From contig DASSEX010000069.1 of assembly GCA_035695045.1 (NCBI GenBank), positions 1 through 64,000 of the forward strand: a DNA stretch of 64,000 bases, in the 5' to 3' direction. The position numbers and the translations under genes were made by a program. The first letter of the stretch is position 1. Each line of letters opens with the position of its first letter. The notes beneath the pieces were generated by a model that was not told where the DNA came from, made no database searches, and worked only from the letters and a program-made list of their open reading frames with translations. Below, piece by piece: positions 31,743-40,135 of the stretch. This DNA is from DASSKP01 sp035695045 (GTDB taxonomy: Bacteria; Actinomycetota; Actinomycetes; JAFAQI01).

Positions 31743-32914
31743 GCCTCGACGATGTGCTCGAACGCGGCCTGGCGGGCGCCGCTGCTGACTACGACGTGCC
31801 GGCGAACGGCATCGACCGGCTGCGTGAGCAGCTCGCGCCCTCGCTGCCGAAGCAGGACGTCGTACGCCGTCGGTCGTTGCGCGGCTGGCGACCGAGCGGA
31901 AACGCGTGGCTGGGCATCGCCGCGGCGATGATCGTCGTGCTCATCGCAGTGCCGATCGCCATCGGCGGCGGTGCCGGTTCCGGCCGGAACGGCACGGCCG
32001 GAGGTGGCAGCGAAGCTGCCGGCTCCGCTGCGGTCGCGGGCGGCGGCACGGCAACGGGTGTCATGGACAGCCAGAAGTCAGTACACCTCCCGGCCCTCGG
32101 CGCGCCGACGCCACAGCAGGCCGAGGTGGGCGCCCCGTCCGCCGCCGGCGGATCGGCCGCGTTCTCCGCCGGCGTCACCGGCACGTCCGGGACGTCTGAG
32201 CGACAGGCGATCGACCCGGTGCCCGTCATGGCCAGTCGGGTCGAGAAGACGGGACAGCTCGACTTGCAGGTGCGCAAAGGCCAGGTCAGCGCGACACTCA
32301 GCCGGCTCGGCGACATCGCGCGGCTCGAACAGGGCTATGTGTCCGACAGCAGCACCCAGGAGTCCGGCACCTCACCCAGCGGTGAGGTCACCCTCCGCGT
32401 CCCCGTCGACCGCTTCGAGCAGACGGTGCACGACGCGCGAAGCATCGTCGGGACGAAGGTCCTGTCGCTGCAGACATCCGGTGTCGACGTGACCAGCAAG
32501 TACGTCGACCTGCAGGCGCGCATCCACTCACTGGAAGCGACGCGAGCAACGTTCCTCACGATTCTCTCGAAGGCGACGACGATCGGCGAAACGCTCGCAG
32601 TACAGCAGCGCGTGACCGACGTACAGACGCAGATCGAGCAGCTTCAGGGTCAGCTGCGCGTCCTGAACTCGACGACGTCGATGAGCACGCTGACGGTCAC
32701 GGTCGACCAGAACCTGGGCGTGATCCCGCCGAAGCGCCCGCATTCCGACAACGGCTTCGTCAAGGCGGTGAAGCTGTCGGTGTCGAGGTTCGTGCGCGGT
32801 GTCGAGGCCATCGTCGGGATCATCGGCCCGGTCGTGCTCGTGGTGCTGATCGTCGTGCTCGGCTGGCTCGCGGCGCGTTTCGGCTACCGCGCCACCCGCC
32901 GCCACCTCGTCTGA
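31739..32914 (+). CDS. DUF4349 membrane protein, likely partner of the ECF sigma factor
   Basis: The 391-aa product has about 55 N-terminal cytoplasmic residues (LDDVLERGLAGAAADYDVP), one span (AWLGIAAAMIVVLIAVPIAIGGG, near residues 58-78), and a Gly/Ala/Ser-rich external linker. The DUF4349 core over about residues 165-335 has a coiled coil (LQARIHSLEATRATFLTIL; VQQRVTDVQTQIEQLQGQLR) and a C-terminal span. Starting inside the sigma stop codon suggests it acts as a membrane anti-sigma factor, but no zinc-binding HxxxCxxC motif is visible, so this is inferred from context only. Confidence 0.82.
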   Translation: MSLDDVLERGLAGAAADYDVPANGIDRLREQLAPSLPKQDVVRRRSLRGWRPSGNAWLGIAAAMIVVLIAVPIAIGGGAGSGRNGTAGGGSEAAGSAAVAGGGTATGVMDSQKSVHLPALGAPTPQQAEVGAPSAAGGSAAFSAGVTGTSGTSERQAIDPVPVMASRVEKTGQLDLQVRKGQVSATLSRLGDIARLEQGYVSDSSTQESGTSPSGEVTLRVPVDRFEQTVHDARSIVGTKVLSLQTSGVDVTSKYVDLQARIHSLEATRATFLTILSKATTIGETLAVQQRVTDVQTQIEQLQGQLRVLNSTTSMSTLTVTVDQNLGVIPPKRPHSDNGFVKAVKLSVSRFVRGVEAIVGIIGPVVLVVLIVVLGWLAARFGYRATRRHLV

Positions 32915-32937
32915 CCTACGGCACGCGCTCGACAGCG

Positions 32938-33210
32938 TCAGTCGAGGCGGTAGACGAGCAGCGAGAAGATCGCGAAGAGGCCTGCGGACACGAGCGAGGT
33001 CACGACGAGGCCGGCGACGAGGCCGGTCGCGTGCGGTCCCCAGCGCAGCTCGACGGCGACGGCGACGGCGATCATCGCGAGAGCGACCGCCACCACCGGC
33101 CAGACTGCCTGCGTCAGCGCGAAAGCCCCGCCGACAGCGGCGTAAGCGACCACGACACCTACGGCGAACTCGCCGACGTGCAGTGCCGCAGCCCGGGGAA
33201 GGCGACTCAT
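32938..33210 (-). CDS. Small multi-span membrane protein (90 aa)
   Basis: The 90-residue protein has three or four hydrophobic segments (FAVGVVVAYAAVGGAFALTQ; VVAVALAMIAVAVAVEL; GLVAGLVVTSLVSAGLFAIFSLLVY). No conserved polar motif identifies a family. On the reverse strand CACAAT lies 6 nt upstream of the ATG at 33210, a plausible leaderless -10. It is convergent with the DUF4349 gene and divergent from the MFS gene. Confidence 0.7.
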   Translation of the reverse strand: MSRLPRAAALHVGEFAVGVVVAYAAVGGAFALTQAVWPVVAVALAMIAVAVAVELRWGPHATGLVAGLVVTSLVSAGLFAIFSLLVYRLD

Positions 33211-33258
33211 GCGGTCATTGTGCGCCCCGATGGGCCGAGACGGAAGTATTGACGCCCT

Positions 33259-34617
33259 TTGTCGGTTGACCCCTTCGTGGCCGCGAGCGGGGTTGTGACG
33301 AGGACGACCGGCCGGGCGTGGCTGATGTGGGCGCTCGGCATCGCTGCCTACGCCGTCGCGGTCTTCCATCGGTCCTCGCTGGGCGTCGCCTCGCTGCAGG
33401 CCCAGGAGCGCTTTCACGCGACCGCGGCCGTGCTGTCGCTGTTCGCAGTGCTCCAGCTGGCGGTCTACGCCGCGATGCAGATTCCGGTGGGGGTCGTTCT
33501 CGACCGCTTCGGCACCCGTCGCCTGGTCGCGGTCGGCGCGCTCGTGATGGCCGCCGGCCAGCTGCTCCTGGGTGTGTCGCACACGGTCCCGGTCGCGATC
33601 GCGGCACGGGTTCTTGTCGGCATGGGCGACGCGATGACGTTCATCAGCGTCCTGCGTCTCGTCGGCTTCTGGTTCGCACCGAAACAGGCTCCGGTGATCA
33701 CGCAGCTCACGGGCATCGTCGGCCAGCTGGGTCAGGTCGCCGCGGCCTATCCACTCGTCACGCTCCTGCATCACGTCGGCTGGACGTCGTCGTTCGTCGG
33801 CGCCGCAGCGCTGGGCGCGACCGTCGGCGTCGCCGTCCTCGCGACGTTGCGCGACGCCCCTCCCGGCGTCTCCGCGTCGTCGACGGCGCCCATCCGCGTC
33901 GAGCAGGTGCGCGCCAACCTGCGGGCTGCGTGGCGCGAGCCGGGCACGCGGATCGGCTTGTGGACCCACTTCGTGACGCAGTTCTCCGGAACGGTCTTCG
34001 CGCTGCTCTGGGGCTATCCGTTCCTGGTGCGGGGTGAGCACGTCGCGCCGACGACCGCCGGCGCACTCCTGTCGTTGATGGTGTTCATCGCCATGGGCGT
34101 GGGGCCGCTTCTGGGCGCGCTCGCGGGCCGCTGGCCGAAGCGGCGCTCGGCCCTGACCCTCACCATCGTCGGCAGCTCGGCACTGGTGTGGACCCTCGTC
34201 CTCGCCTGGCCGGGTACGGCGCCGACCGGTCTGCTGCTGGTCCTCGTGATCGTGCTCGCGACGAACGGGCCGGGATCGATGCTCGGCTTCGACTATGCCC
34301 GCACGTCGAACCCGGCCGAGCGACTCGGCAGCGCGAGCGGCATCGTCAACGTCGGCGGCTTCGTCGCGTCGCTGTTGACGATCCTGTCCGTGGGCGTGGT
34401 GCTCGACCTGACGACGAGTGGCGGTCCGGCGTCGTACTCCCTGGGAGCCTTCCGAGTGGCCCTGTCGGTGCAGTACGCGTTCTGGATGTTCGGCCTCGTG
34501 ATGGTGCTGCGCACGAGAAGGGTGCTGCGGCATCGGCTGGCGGAGCAGGGCCTGGCGATCGACCCACTGCACCGCGCCTTCGCCCGCAAGTGGGCCGACG
34601 CCGCCGCGCGCCGCTAG
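33259..34617 (+). CDS. MFS transporter
   Basis: The 452-aa protein is a 12-span major facilitator. The first cytoplasmic loop motif is VLDRFGTRRLVAVGALVM (about residues 78-95), and the N-terminal AVFHRSSLGVASL resembles the nitrate/NarK-like and oxalate/formate-type groups. A central basic loop separates the halves around residue 210. The track-length start is TTG 33259; an in-frame GTG at 33280 is equally plausible. The substrate is unknown and no enzyme gene is linked to it. Confidence 0.85.
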   Translation: MSVDPFVAASGVVTRTTGRAWLMWALGIAAYAVAVFHRSSLGVASLQAQERFHATAAVLSLFAVLQLAVYAAMQIPVGVVLDRFGTRRLVAVGALVMAAGQLLLGVSHTVPVAIAARVLVGMGDAMTFISVLRLVGFWFAPKQAPVITQLTGIVGQLGQVAAAYPLVTLLHHVGWTSSFVGAAALGATVGVAVLATLRDAPPGVSASSTAPIRVEQVRANLRAAWREPGTRIGLWTHFVTQFSGTVFALLWGYPFLVRGEHVAPTTAGALLSLMVFIAMGVGPLLGALAGRWPKRRSALTLTIVGSSALVWTLVLAWPGTAPTGLLLVLVIVLATNGPGSMLGFDYARTSNPAERLGSASGIVNVGGFVASLLTILSVGVVLDLTTSGGPASYSLGAFRVALSVQYAFWMFGLVMVLRTRRVLRHRLAEQGLAIDPLHRAFARKWADAAARR

Positions 34618-34647
34618 CCGGCTGTCGCCGCGCTCAGCACAGAAGGA

Positions 34648-35652
34648 CTACTGCAGGTCGACGACCATCTTTCCGACGTGCTGCCCGCCGCGTAGCACGT
34701 CGAGCAGCGCGTCGAGCGCATTGTCGATGCCGGTGCGGTGCGTCTCCCGGAAGACCAGCCGGCCGTCGCGCAGCAGACCGGACACGTGCCGCCGGAAGAC
34801 GGGCTCCCGGTGGGCGTGGTCGCTGACGATGAATCCGCGCATCGTCAGCTTCTTCCCGACGACCAGGAACATGTTGTCCGGGCCCGGACGCGACTCGTTG
34901 TAGGCGGAGATCATCCCGCAGGCCGCGATCCGGCCGAACGGGTTCATGACCGCGAGAGCGGCGCGAAGGTGGTCGCCGCCGACGTTCTCGAAGTACGCAT
35001 CGATGCCTTCCGGCGCCGCTTGCTGGAGCAGCTGCGTCACGTCGCCGTCGTGGTAGTCGAACGCCGCGTCGAAGCCGAGCTCGTCACGCAGCCAGGCGAC
35101 CTTCTCCGCGCTGCCGGCGCTGCCCACGACCCGCAGGCCGGCGAGCTTGGCGAGCTGCCCCGCGATGCTGCCGACCGCTCCCGAAGCGGCGGACACGAAG
35201 AAGGTCTCGCCCGGGCGGACCTCCGCGATGTCGTGGACGCCGACCCACGCTGTCAGGCCGGGCATGCCGAGCACGCCGAGGTACGCCGACACCGGGACGC
35301 CGTCAGCGGCCGGATTCATCGGCTCGAGCTGCCGGGCCGGCACGAGAGCCCACTCACGCCAGCCGAGGCCGTGCCGGACGGTCGTGCCCTCGGCGATGCC
35401 CTTGACCCTCGACTTCTCGACAACGCCGACCACGCCGCCGTACATCGGCTGGTCGAGCTGGTACGGCGCGGCGTACGACGGCGCGTCGTTCATCCGGCCG
35501 CGCATGTACGGATCGACCGACATGACGACGTTGCGGACGAGCGCCTGACCCTCGGCCGGCTCCGGCACCTCCGTCTCGACCAGCCGGAAGTCCTCCGGCA
35601 CCGGCCAACCGTGCGGCCGTCGGATGAGATGCCACTCACGACTGCTCGGCAT
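34648..35652 (-). CDS. NADP-dependent MDR oxidoreductase (leukotriene B4 dehydrogenase/CurA-like)
   Basis: The 334-aa zinc-free MDR protein belongs to the prostaglandin reductase/CurA group. Signatures are VMSVDPYMRGRMND (about residues 45-58), LGMPGLTAWVGV, VSAASGAVGSIAGQLAKLAG (NADP loop), and DAYFENVGGDHLRAAL. These enzymes reduce double bonds of alpha,beta-unsaturated ketones or aldehydes. It is the last of four same-strand genes for acyl-CoA metabolism, 11 nt after the ligase. ATG 35652 follows GGGGA. Confidence 0.88.
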   Translation of the reverse strand: MPSSREWHLIRRPHGWPVPEDFRLVETEVPEPAEGQALVRNVVMSVDPYMRGRMNDAPSYAAPYQLDQPMYGGVVGVVEKSRVKGIAEGTTVRHGLGWREWALVPARQLEPMNPAADGVPVSAYLGVLGMPGLTAWVGVHDIAEVRPGETFFVSAASGAVGSIAGQLAKLAGLRVVGSAGSAEKVAWLRDELGFDAAFDYHDGDVTQLLQQAAPEGIDAYFENVGGDHLRAALAVMNPFGRIAACGMISAYNESRPGPDNMFLVVGKKLTMRGFIVSDHAHREPVFRRHVSGLLRDGRLVFRETHRTGIDNALDALLDVLRGGQHVGKMVVDLQ

Positions 35653-35663
35653 GGGGGTCCCCT

Positions 35664-37277
35664 CTAGACCTTGAGCTGCTCGCGCAGCTCGCGGCGCAGC
35701 ACCTTTCCGGCGGCGGACACCGGAATCTGGTCGACGACGTGGATCTCCCGCAGCTTCTTGTACGGCGTCACGCGTTCGTTCACCCACGCCATGACCGCGT
35801 CCGCGTCGCCGGCCGGCTCGGCGAGGACGACGAACGCAACGGGGAGGTCACCGACCGCGACGTCGTACTTGCCGACGACCGCGGCGTTCGCGACCGCCGG
35901 GTGCTGGAACAGCAGCTCCTCGAGCTCGCGGGGATACACGTTGTAGCCCTTGTAGATGAGCATGTCCTTCTTGCGGTCGACGATCGTCAGGTAGCCGTCT
36001 TCGTCTATCGCTCCGATGTCACCGGAGTGAAGCCACCCGTCGACGAGCACCTCGGCGGTTGCGTCCGGTCGACCGTGGTAGGCGCGCATGACCTGCGGGC
36101 CGCGGATGCAGACCTCGCCGTCGACGAGGGTCACCTCGGTGTCGAAGACGGGCACACCGACGGTTCCGACCTTGCGCTCTCCCGAGCGCCATGACGGGTT
36201 GGCCGTCGCGCCCATCGTCACCTCGGTCAGGCCGTACCCCTCGCCGATGATCGCGTCGGGGAAGCGTTTGTTGAGCTCCTCGATGACCTCGACCGGCAAC
36301 GGCGCCGCGCCGGAGGAGATGCCGCGGACGCTGGACAGGTCGACCTCGTCGATCAGCGGATGCCGCAGGAGCGCCACGAAGATCGGCGGCGCACCGCCGA
36401 TGCCGGTCACGCGGTAGCGCGCCGCATCGGTCAGGTAGGCGCCCGGGTCGAAGCGCTGGTGGATCGTCATCTCGGTGCCGGCGAGAACCGGGTTGTTCAG
36501 GTAGCCGACCGTGCCCATCGCGTGGAACCACGGGGTGAGGTTGACGATGCGACCTTCGCCGAGCCGGACCGGCCACTCGTCCTCCGAGCCGACCTGGTCC
36601 AGCACGAGCCCGCCGTGCTCGTCGAGCTTCGGGAGAGCGCCGTTGCCCCAGCAGGCGTACTGCAGAGCGTTGGTGACGACGTTGCGGTGCGGAAGCTCGA
36701 CGCCCTTCGACCGGCCCGTGGTGCCGCCGGTGTAGGCGAGGTGCGCCAGGGTCAGCGCGGGATCGAACGCGACGTCGGGCGGCTCGGTCGGCCGGCCTGC
36801 GATGAATTCCGCGAAGCCGACGTCCACAGCGCCCGGCTCGGTCGCCACGCCGACGACGAGCTCCGCCGGAATGCGGTCCCGTACGGCGCCGATCGCCGGT
36901 GCGGCGATGCCCCACGTGACCACGACCCGTGCCTTGCAGTCGGTCAGCTGGAACGCCAGGTCGTCGGGCGGCAGAAGTGGGTTGGCGGGGGAGAAGGTCG
37001 CACCGGCGAGGAGCACCCCGTAGTAGGCCAGCGGGTACTCGAGGCAGTTGGGCATGTGCAGCGCGACGACGTCACCGACGGCGACGCCGCGGTCGATAAG
37101 CGCATGCGCGAACTGCGACGCGCCCTCCAGCACCTGCGCGAACGTGAGCTCGTCGTCGCCGAGCCGGAATGCGACCTGGTCAGGCCACCGTCGCGCGCTG
37201 CCGCGCAGGATGGCGCCCACCGGGACGTCCGGGTAGTCGAGCGACCGCGGGAGGCCGGGCGGCCAGCTCGCCGACAT
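35664..37277 (-). CDS. AMP-dependent acyl-CoA synthetase
   Basis: The 537-aa adenylate-forming enzyme activates a carboxylic acid to its CoA ester. Motifs seen are the phosphate loop AYTGGTTGRSKGVELPH (about residues 175-191), GEGYGLTEVTMG (about residue 335), GWLHSGDIG with the ribose-binding Asp, DRKKDMLIYKGYNVYP, and the catalytic Lys in SAAGKVLRRELRE near the end. It overlaps the upstream acyl-CoA dehydrogenase by 1 nt (TGATG). The substrate is probably a fatty, aromatic or terpenoid/steroid-derived acid processed by the adjacent dehydrogenases. Confidence 0.93.
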   Translation of the reverse strand: MSASWPPGLPRSLDYPDVPVGAILRGSARRWPDQVAFRLGDDELTFAQVLEGASQFAHALIDRGVAVGDVVALHMPNCLEYPLAYYGVLLAGATFSPANPLLPPDDLAFQLTDCKARVVVTWGIAAPAIGAVRDRIPAELVVGVATEPGAVDVGFAEFIAGRPTEPPDVAFDPALTLAHLAYTGGTTGRSKGVELPHRNVVTNALQYACWGNGALPKLDEHGGLVLDQVGSEDEWPVRLGEGRIVNLTPWFHAMGTVGYLNNPVLAGTEMTIHQRFDPGAYLTDAARYRVTGIGGAPPIFVALLRHPLIDEVDLSSVRGISSGAAPLPVEVIEELNKRFPDAIIGEGYGLTEVTMGATANPSWRSGERKVGTVGVPVFDTEVTLVDGEVCIRGPQVMRAYHGRPDATAEVLVDGWLHSGDIGAIDEDGYLTIVDRKKDMLIYKGYNVYPRELEELLFQHPAVANAAVVGKYDVAVGDLPVAFVVLAEPAGDADAVMAWVNERVTPYKKLREIHVVDQIPVSAAGKVLRRELREQLKV

Positions 37278-38338
37278 CAGGAGCGCGCGGCGTCGACGGC
37301 GAGCCGGGCGATGCGCTCGCGATGGAAGGTGCCGTCGCCGTACTGGTACTCCTCGCGCTTGGCCCGTTTGAAGAACAGGTGCGCGTCGTGCTCCCAGGTG
37401 TAGCCGATGCCGCCGTGGAACTGGATCATCGCGGCGGTGACGTCGCGTGCGGTGTCGCTGCACTTCGCCTTGGCGACCGAGACCGACAGAGCCGCATCCG
37501 GCAGATGCGCGTCGAGCGCGTGGGCGGCGTACCAACCGGCGTGCTCGGCCATCGTCGTCGCGACGTGCAGGTCGGCGAGGGCGTGCTTGAGCGCCTGGAA
37601 CGAGCCGATCGGCTTGCCGAACTGCTCGCGGGTCTTGTCGTAGTCGACGGTGCGAGTCAGCGCGACCCGGGCGATGCCGGCGAGGTCGTTGGCGGTCAGC
37701 ACGGCCGCCCGGTCGACGACGTCCGGCAGCACCTGGCCGGACAGCCGCTCGCCCGCGGCCTTGTCGAAGCTCACCGTCGCGAGGCGGGTGCTGCGGTCGA
37801 GCGCGTCCTGCCGGGTCACCGTGACACCGGCCGCCGACGGGTCGACCAGCCACAGCGTGCCGCCGTCAGCCGCGACGACGATGCGGTCGGCGACATGGGC
37901 GTACTCGACGAAGTGGGCGGTGCCGGACAAGGTGTCGTTGCTCGCGTTGACCCGGCCGGTCGCGGCCAGTGTCAGCTTCACCTCTCCCGCAGCGATGCGC
38001 GGGAGCCACTCCTTCTTCTGGTCGGGTGAACCGCCCAGCCGGATCGCTTCCGCGGCGACGAGCGTCGGCAGGAACGGGCCAGGAGCGCACCCCTCGCCCC
38101 AGCAACGGGCGAGGACGGCAGCGTCGAGCAGACCGAGCCCGAGGCCGTCGTACTCCTCGTCGATGGTGACCGCGAGCCACCCCTGCTCGCCGACCGCCTT
38201 CCAGAGATCGGAGGGGTCGCCGTCGTTGTCCGGGTCGTCGTAAAGCGAACGCACCGACGTGAGCGGGAACCGGTCGGCGAGGAACTCCCGCACCGTGGCC
38301 TGCAGCGCCCGCTGCTCATCCGTAAGAGAGAAGAACAT
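37277..38338 (-). CDS. Acyl-CoA dehydrogenase, short subunit type
   Basis: The 353-aa flavoprotein-family subunit has the start LTDEQRALQATVREFLAD, the weak middle domain, RTVDYDKTREQFGKPIGSFQALKHALAD (about residues 220-247), and FHGGIGYTWEHDAHLFFKRA near residue 310. The WEHD segment is typical of actinobacterial FadE subunits that pair with a longer FadE to form alpha2beta2 enzymes. Its direct neighbour upstream is such a longer subunit, so a heterotetramer is likely. Confidence 0.92.
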   Translation of the reverse strand: MFFSLTDEQRALQATVREFLADRFPLTSVRSLYDDPDNDGDPSDLWKAVGEQGWLAVTIDEEYDGLGLGLLDAAVLARCWGEGCAPGPFLPTLVAAEAIRLGGSPDQKKEWLPRIAAGEVKLTLAATGRVNASNDTLSGTAHFVEYAHVADRIVVAADGGTLWLVDPSAAGVTVTRQDALDRSTRLATVSFDKAAGERLSGQVLPDVVDRAAVLTANDLAGIARVALTRTVDYDKTREQFGKPIGSFQALKHALADLHVATTMAEHAGWYAAHALDAHLPDAALSVSVAKAKCSDTARDVTAAMIQFHGGIGYTWEHDAHLFFKRAKREEYQYGDGTFHRERIARLAVDAARS

Positions 38339-38347
38339 CTGGGGTCC

Positions 38348-39532
38348 TTATCGGGGGAGGCCGAGAACGAGGTCGGCGACGATGTTGCGCTGCACCTGAG
38401 AAGAACCGCCCCAGATGGTCTCGGAGCGCGACCACAGGAACGACGCCTGCAGGTCGCTCACGTCGACACCGTCGTCGGGCACCTGGTGGTAGAGGCCGGC
38501 GACGTCGGCGAACAGCTCTCCGATGTCCTGGTGCGTCTCGCTCCACTGCAGCTTCGTCATGCTGGACGCCGCGCCGAGCTCCTTGCCCTGCTCGACCTGC
38601 GTGAGCAGGTGAAGCGAGTGGTAGCGCAGGCACTCGAGCTCGACGATGTTCTTGGCGATCTTCTGCCGCAGGTTGGGGTCGCCCTTGCGGCCCAGCGAGT
38701 CGGCGAGCTCGATGATGTCGTCCACCTCGCGCCGGAAGGCGGCGTACTGCGGCAGTGCCGAGGAGCCGCGCTCGAACGACAGCAGCAGCATCGCGACGTC
38801 CCAGCCGCCGCCCTCTTCGCCGATGATGTTCGCCTTCGGCACCCGGACGTCGGTGAAGAACACCTCGCCGAAGTCGAGCGCACCGCTCATCTGCTTGAGC
38901 GGCCGCACCTCGACGCCCTCGACGTAGGAGCCGTCGGGGTTCTTGAGGTCGATGAGCAGCATCGTGATGCCGCGGTGCTTCTTCGGCTCCTGCGACGTCC
39001 GCACGAGGCCGAACATCTTGTCGGCGTGCAGTGCGTTGGAGGTCCAGATCTTCTGGCCGTTGAGGACGTAGTGATCGCCGTCGCTCTCGGCGCGCAGCTG
39101 GAGCGCGGCGAGGTCGCTGCCGGCGTTGGGCTCCGAGAAGCCCTGGCACCAGATGACCTCGTTGTGCAGGAGCGGCTTGATGATGTCGCGCTTCTGCTCG
39201 TCGGTGCCGATCACCATGACCGTCGGTGCGAGGAAGGTGAGGCCGAGCGAGTTGACCGTCAGTGGGGCGCGGTAGCGCACCATCTCCTCGTCGTAGATCG
39301 CTCGCATCGACGGGGTGCCGCCTCGGCCGCCGTACTCCTTGGGCCACTGGATGCCGGCGAACCCGGCCTTGGCCTTGTCCGCCTCCCAGGCCCGCCGCAT
39401 CTCGAAGGCGCGGTCCGGATCCTGCCGCCGCCAGAACCCGCGCTCGCGCCACTCCGCAGGCAGGTTGGCGTCCAGCCAGCTGCGGAACTCGGCACGGAAC
39501 TGCTCGTCCGCCTCGCTGAATGTCAGGTCCAC
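38348..39532 (-). CDS. Acyl-CoA dehydrogenase, long subunit type
   Basis: The 394-aa product has the acyl-CoA dehydrogenase N-domain (LTFSEADEQFRAEFRSWLD), the FAD-contact block WCQGFSEPNAGSDLAALQ (about residue 125), the beta domain YVLNGQKIWTSNA, and the C-terminal ETIWGGSSQVQRNIVADLVLGLPR-type tail (split here as ETIWGGSSQVQRNI and VADLVLGLPR). GTG 39532 matches the usual family start; an ATG at 39589 would add 19 residues. It heads the operon dehydrogenase-dehydrogenase-ligase-reductase, 9 nt before its partner. Confidence 0.9.
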   Translation of the reverse strand: MDLTFSEADEQFRAEFRSWLDANLPAEWRERGFWRRQDPDRAFEMRRAWEADKAKAGFAGIQWPKEYGGRGGTPSMRAIYDEEMVRYRAPLTVNSLGLTFLAPTVMVIGTDEQKRDIIKPLLHNEVIWCQGFSEPNAGSDLAALQLRAESDGDHYVLNGQKIWTSNALHADKMFGLVRTSQEPKKHRGITMLLIDLKNPDGSYVEGVEVRPLKQMSGALDFGEVFFTDVRVPKANIIGEEGGGWDVAMLLLSFERGSSALPQYAAFRREVDDIIELADSLGRKGDPNLRQKIAKNIVELECLRYHSLHLLTQVEQGKELGAASSMTKLQWSETHQDIGELFADVAGLYHQVPDDGVDVSDLQASFLWSRSETIWGGSSQVQRNIVADLVLGLPR

Positions 39533-39633
39533 GACCGCAGCCTCGCTTTCACCGTCCGGGAGAGTCGGCGCCCGGATACCGAATCGCATTCTGTCCTAGC
39601 CGGGCCGGAACGGGAAAGCGAGGTTGTGCTGGC

Positions 39634-39639
39634 TACAGT
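39634..39639 (+). promoter_or_regulatory. Leaderless -10 element of the DUF1330 gene (TACAGT)
   Basis: TACAGT is followed by 6 nt and ATG 39646, without a ribosome-binding site. Confidence 0.55.
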
Positions 39640-39645
39640 GCGGCG

Positions 39646-40023
39646 ATGGCTGTCGACCCCACCGGTCAGGACCTCAAGACCTTCCTCGCCGAAGACCCCG
39701 GCGGGCCCGTCGTGATGCTCAACCTGTTGAGGTTCAAGCCGGACGGCGGCCGTGAGTCTTACGCCAGGTACAGCCAGGCCCTCGTCGACGAGGGACACCT
39801 CGCCCGGGTGGGCGGCGAGCTGCTGTACGCCGGTGACGGCTCGACGGCACTGGTCGCGGAGGACGGGCAGGCCTGGGACGCCGTACTTGTCGTCAGATAT
39901 CCCTCTCGTGAGGCGTTCTCCCGGATGGTCGCCGACCCGGATTACCAGAAGGTGACGCACTACCGGACCGAGGCGCTGGAGGAGGCCGTCCTCCAGGCCA
40001 CCGTGCCCTGGACCCGCGCCTAG
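39646..40023 (+). CDS. DUF1330 domain-containing protein
   Basis: The 125-aa protein has the dimeric ferredoxin-like (alpha/beta barrel) pattern of DUF1330: GGPVVMLNLLRFKPDG near the N-terminus, the Tyr-containing helix ESYARYSQAL, and WDAVLVVRYPSREAFSRMVADPDYQKVTHYR. These proteins are small and uncharacterised, some linked to stress or xenobiotic metabolism. It is divergent from the acyl-CoA dehydrogenase operon. A 62-bp palindromic element follows 4 nt after its stop codon. Confidence 0.88.
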   Translation: MAVDPTGQDLKTFLAEDPGGPVVMLNLLRFKPDGGRESYARYSQALVDEGHLARVGGELLYAGDGSTALVAEDGQAWDAVLVVRYPSREAFSRMVADPDYQKVTHYRTEALEEAVLQATVPWTRA

Positions 40024-40027
40024 CGGT

Positions 40028-40089
40028 GTTGAGTGCGACGAAATCCCCCTTCCGGACCCCTCGGTAAGGGGGATTTCGTCGCACTCAAC
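40028..40089. repeat. 62-bp palindromic element, copy 2
   Basis: Perfect 24-nt arms (40028-40051 and 40066-40089) flank a 14-nt loop. Relative to copy 1 the stem differs at one pair, changed on both sides (T-A to A-T). It follows the DUF1330 stop and lies 46 nt ahead of the PI-PLC-like gene, so a terminator between two same-direction genes is plausible. Confidence 0.9.
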
Positions 40090-40135
40090 GGGGGGTTGGC
40101 AGGGATCGGGGCGCCGGCCGGCGAACTTCTCCGGC

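Noticed and set aside
32938..34572. A 544-codon reverse-strand frame spanning the MFS gene
   Set aside because: Only its last 90 codons (from the ATG at 33210) look like a real membrane protein. The rest is a charged shadow of the MFS transporter.
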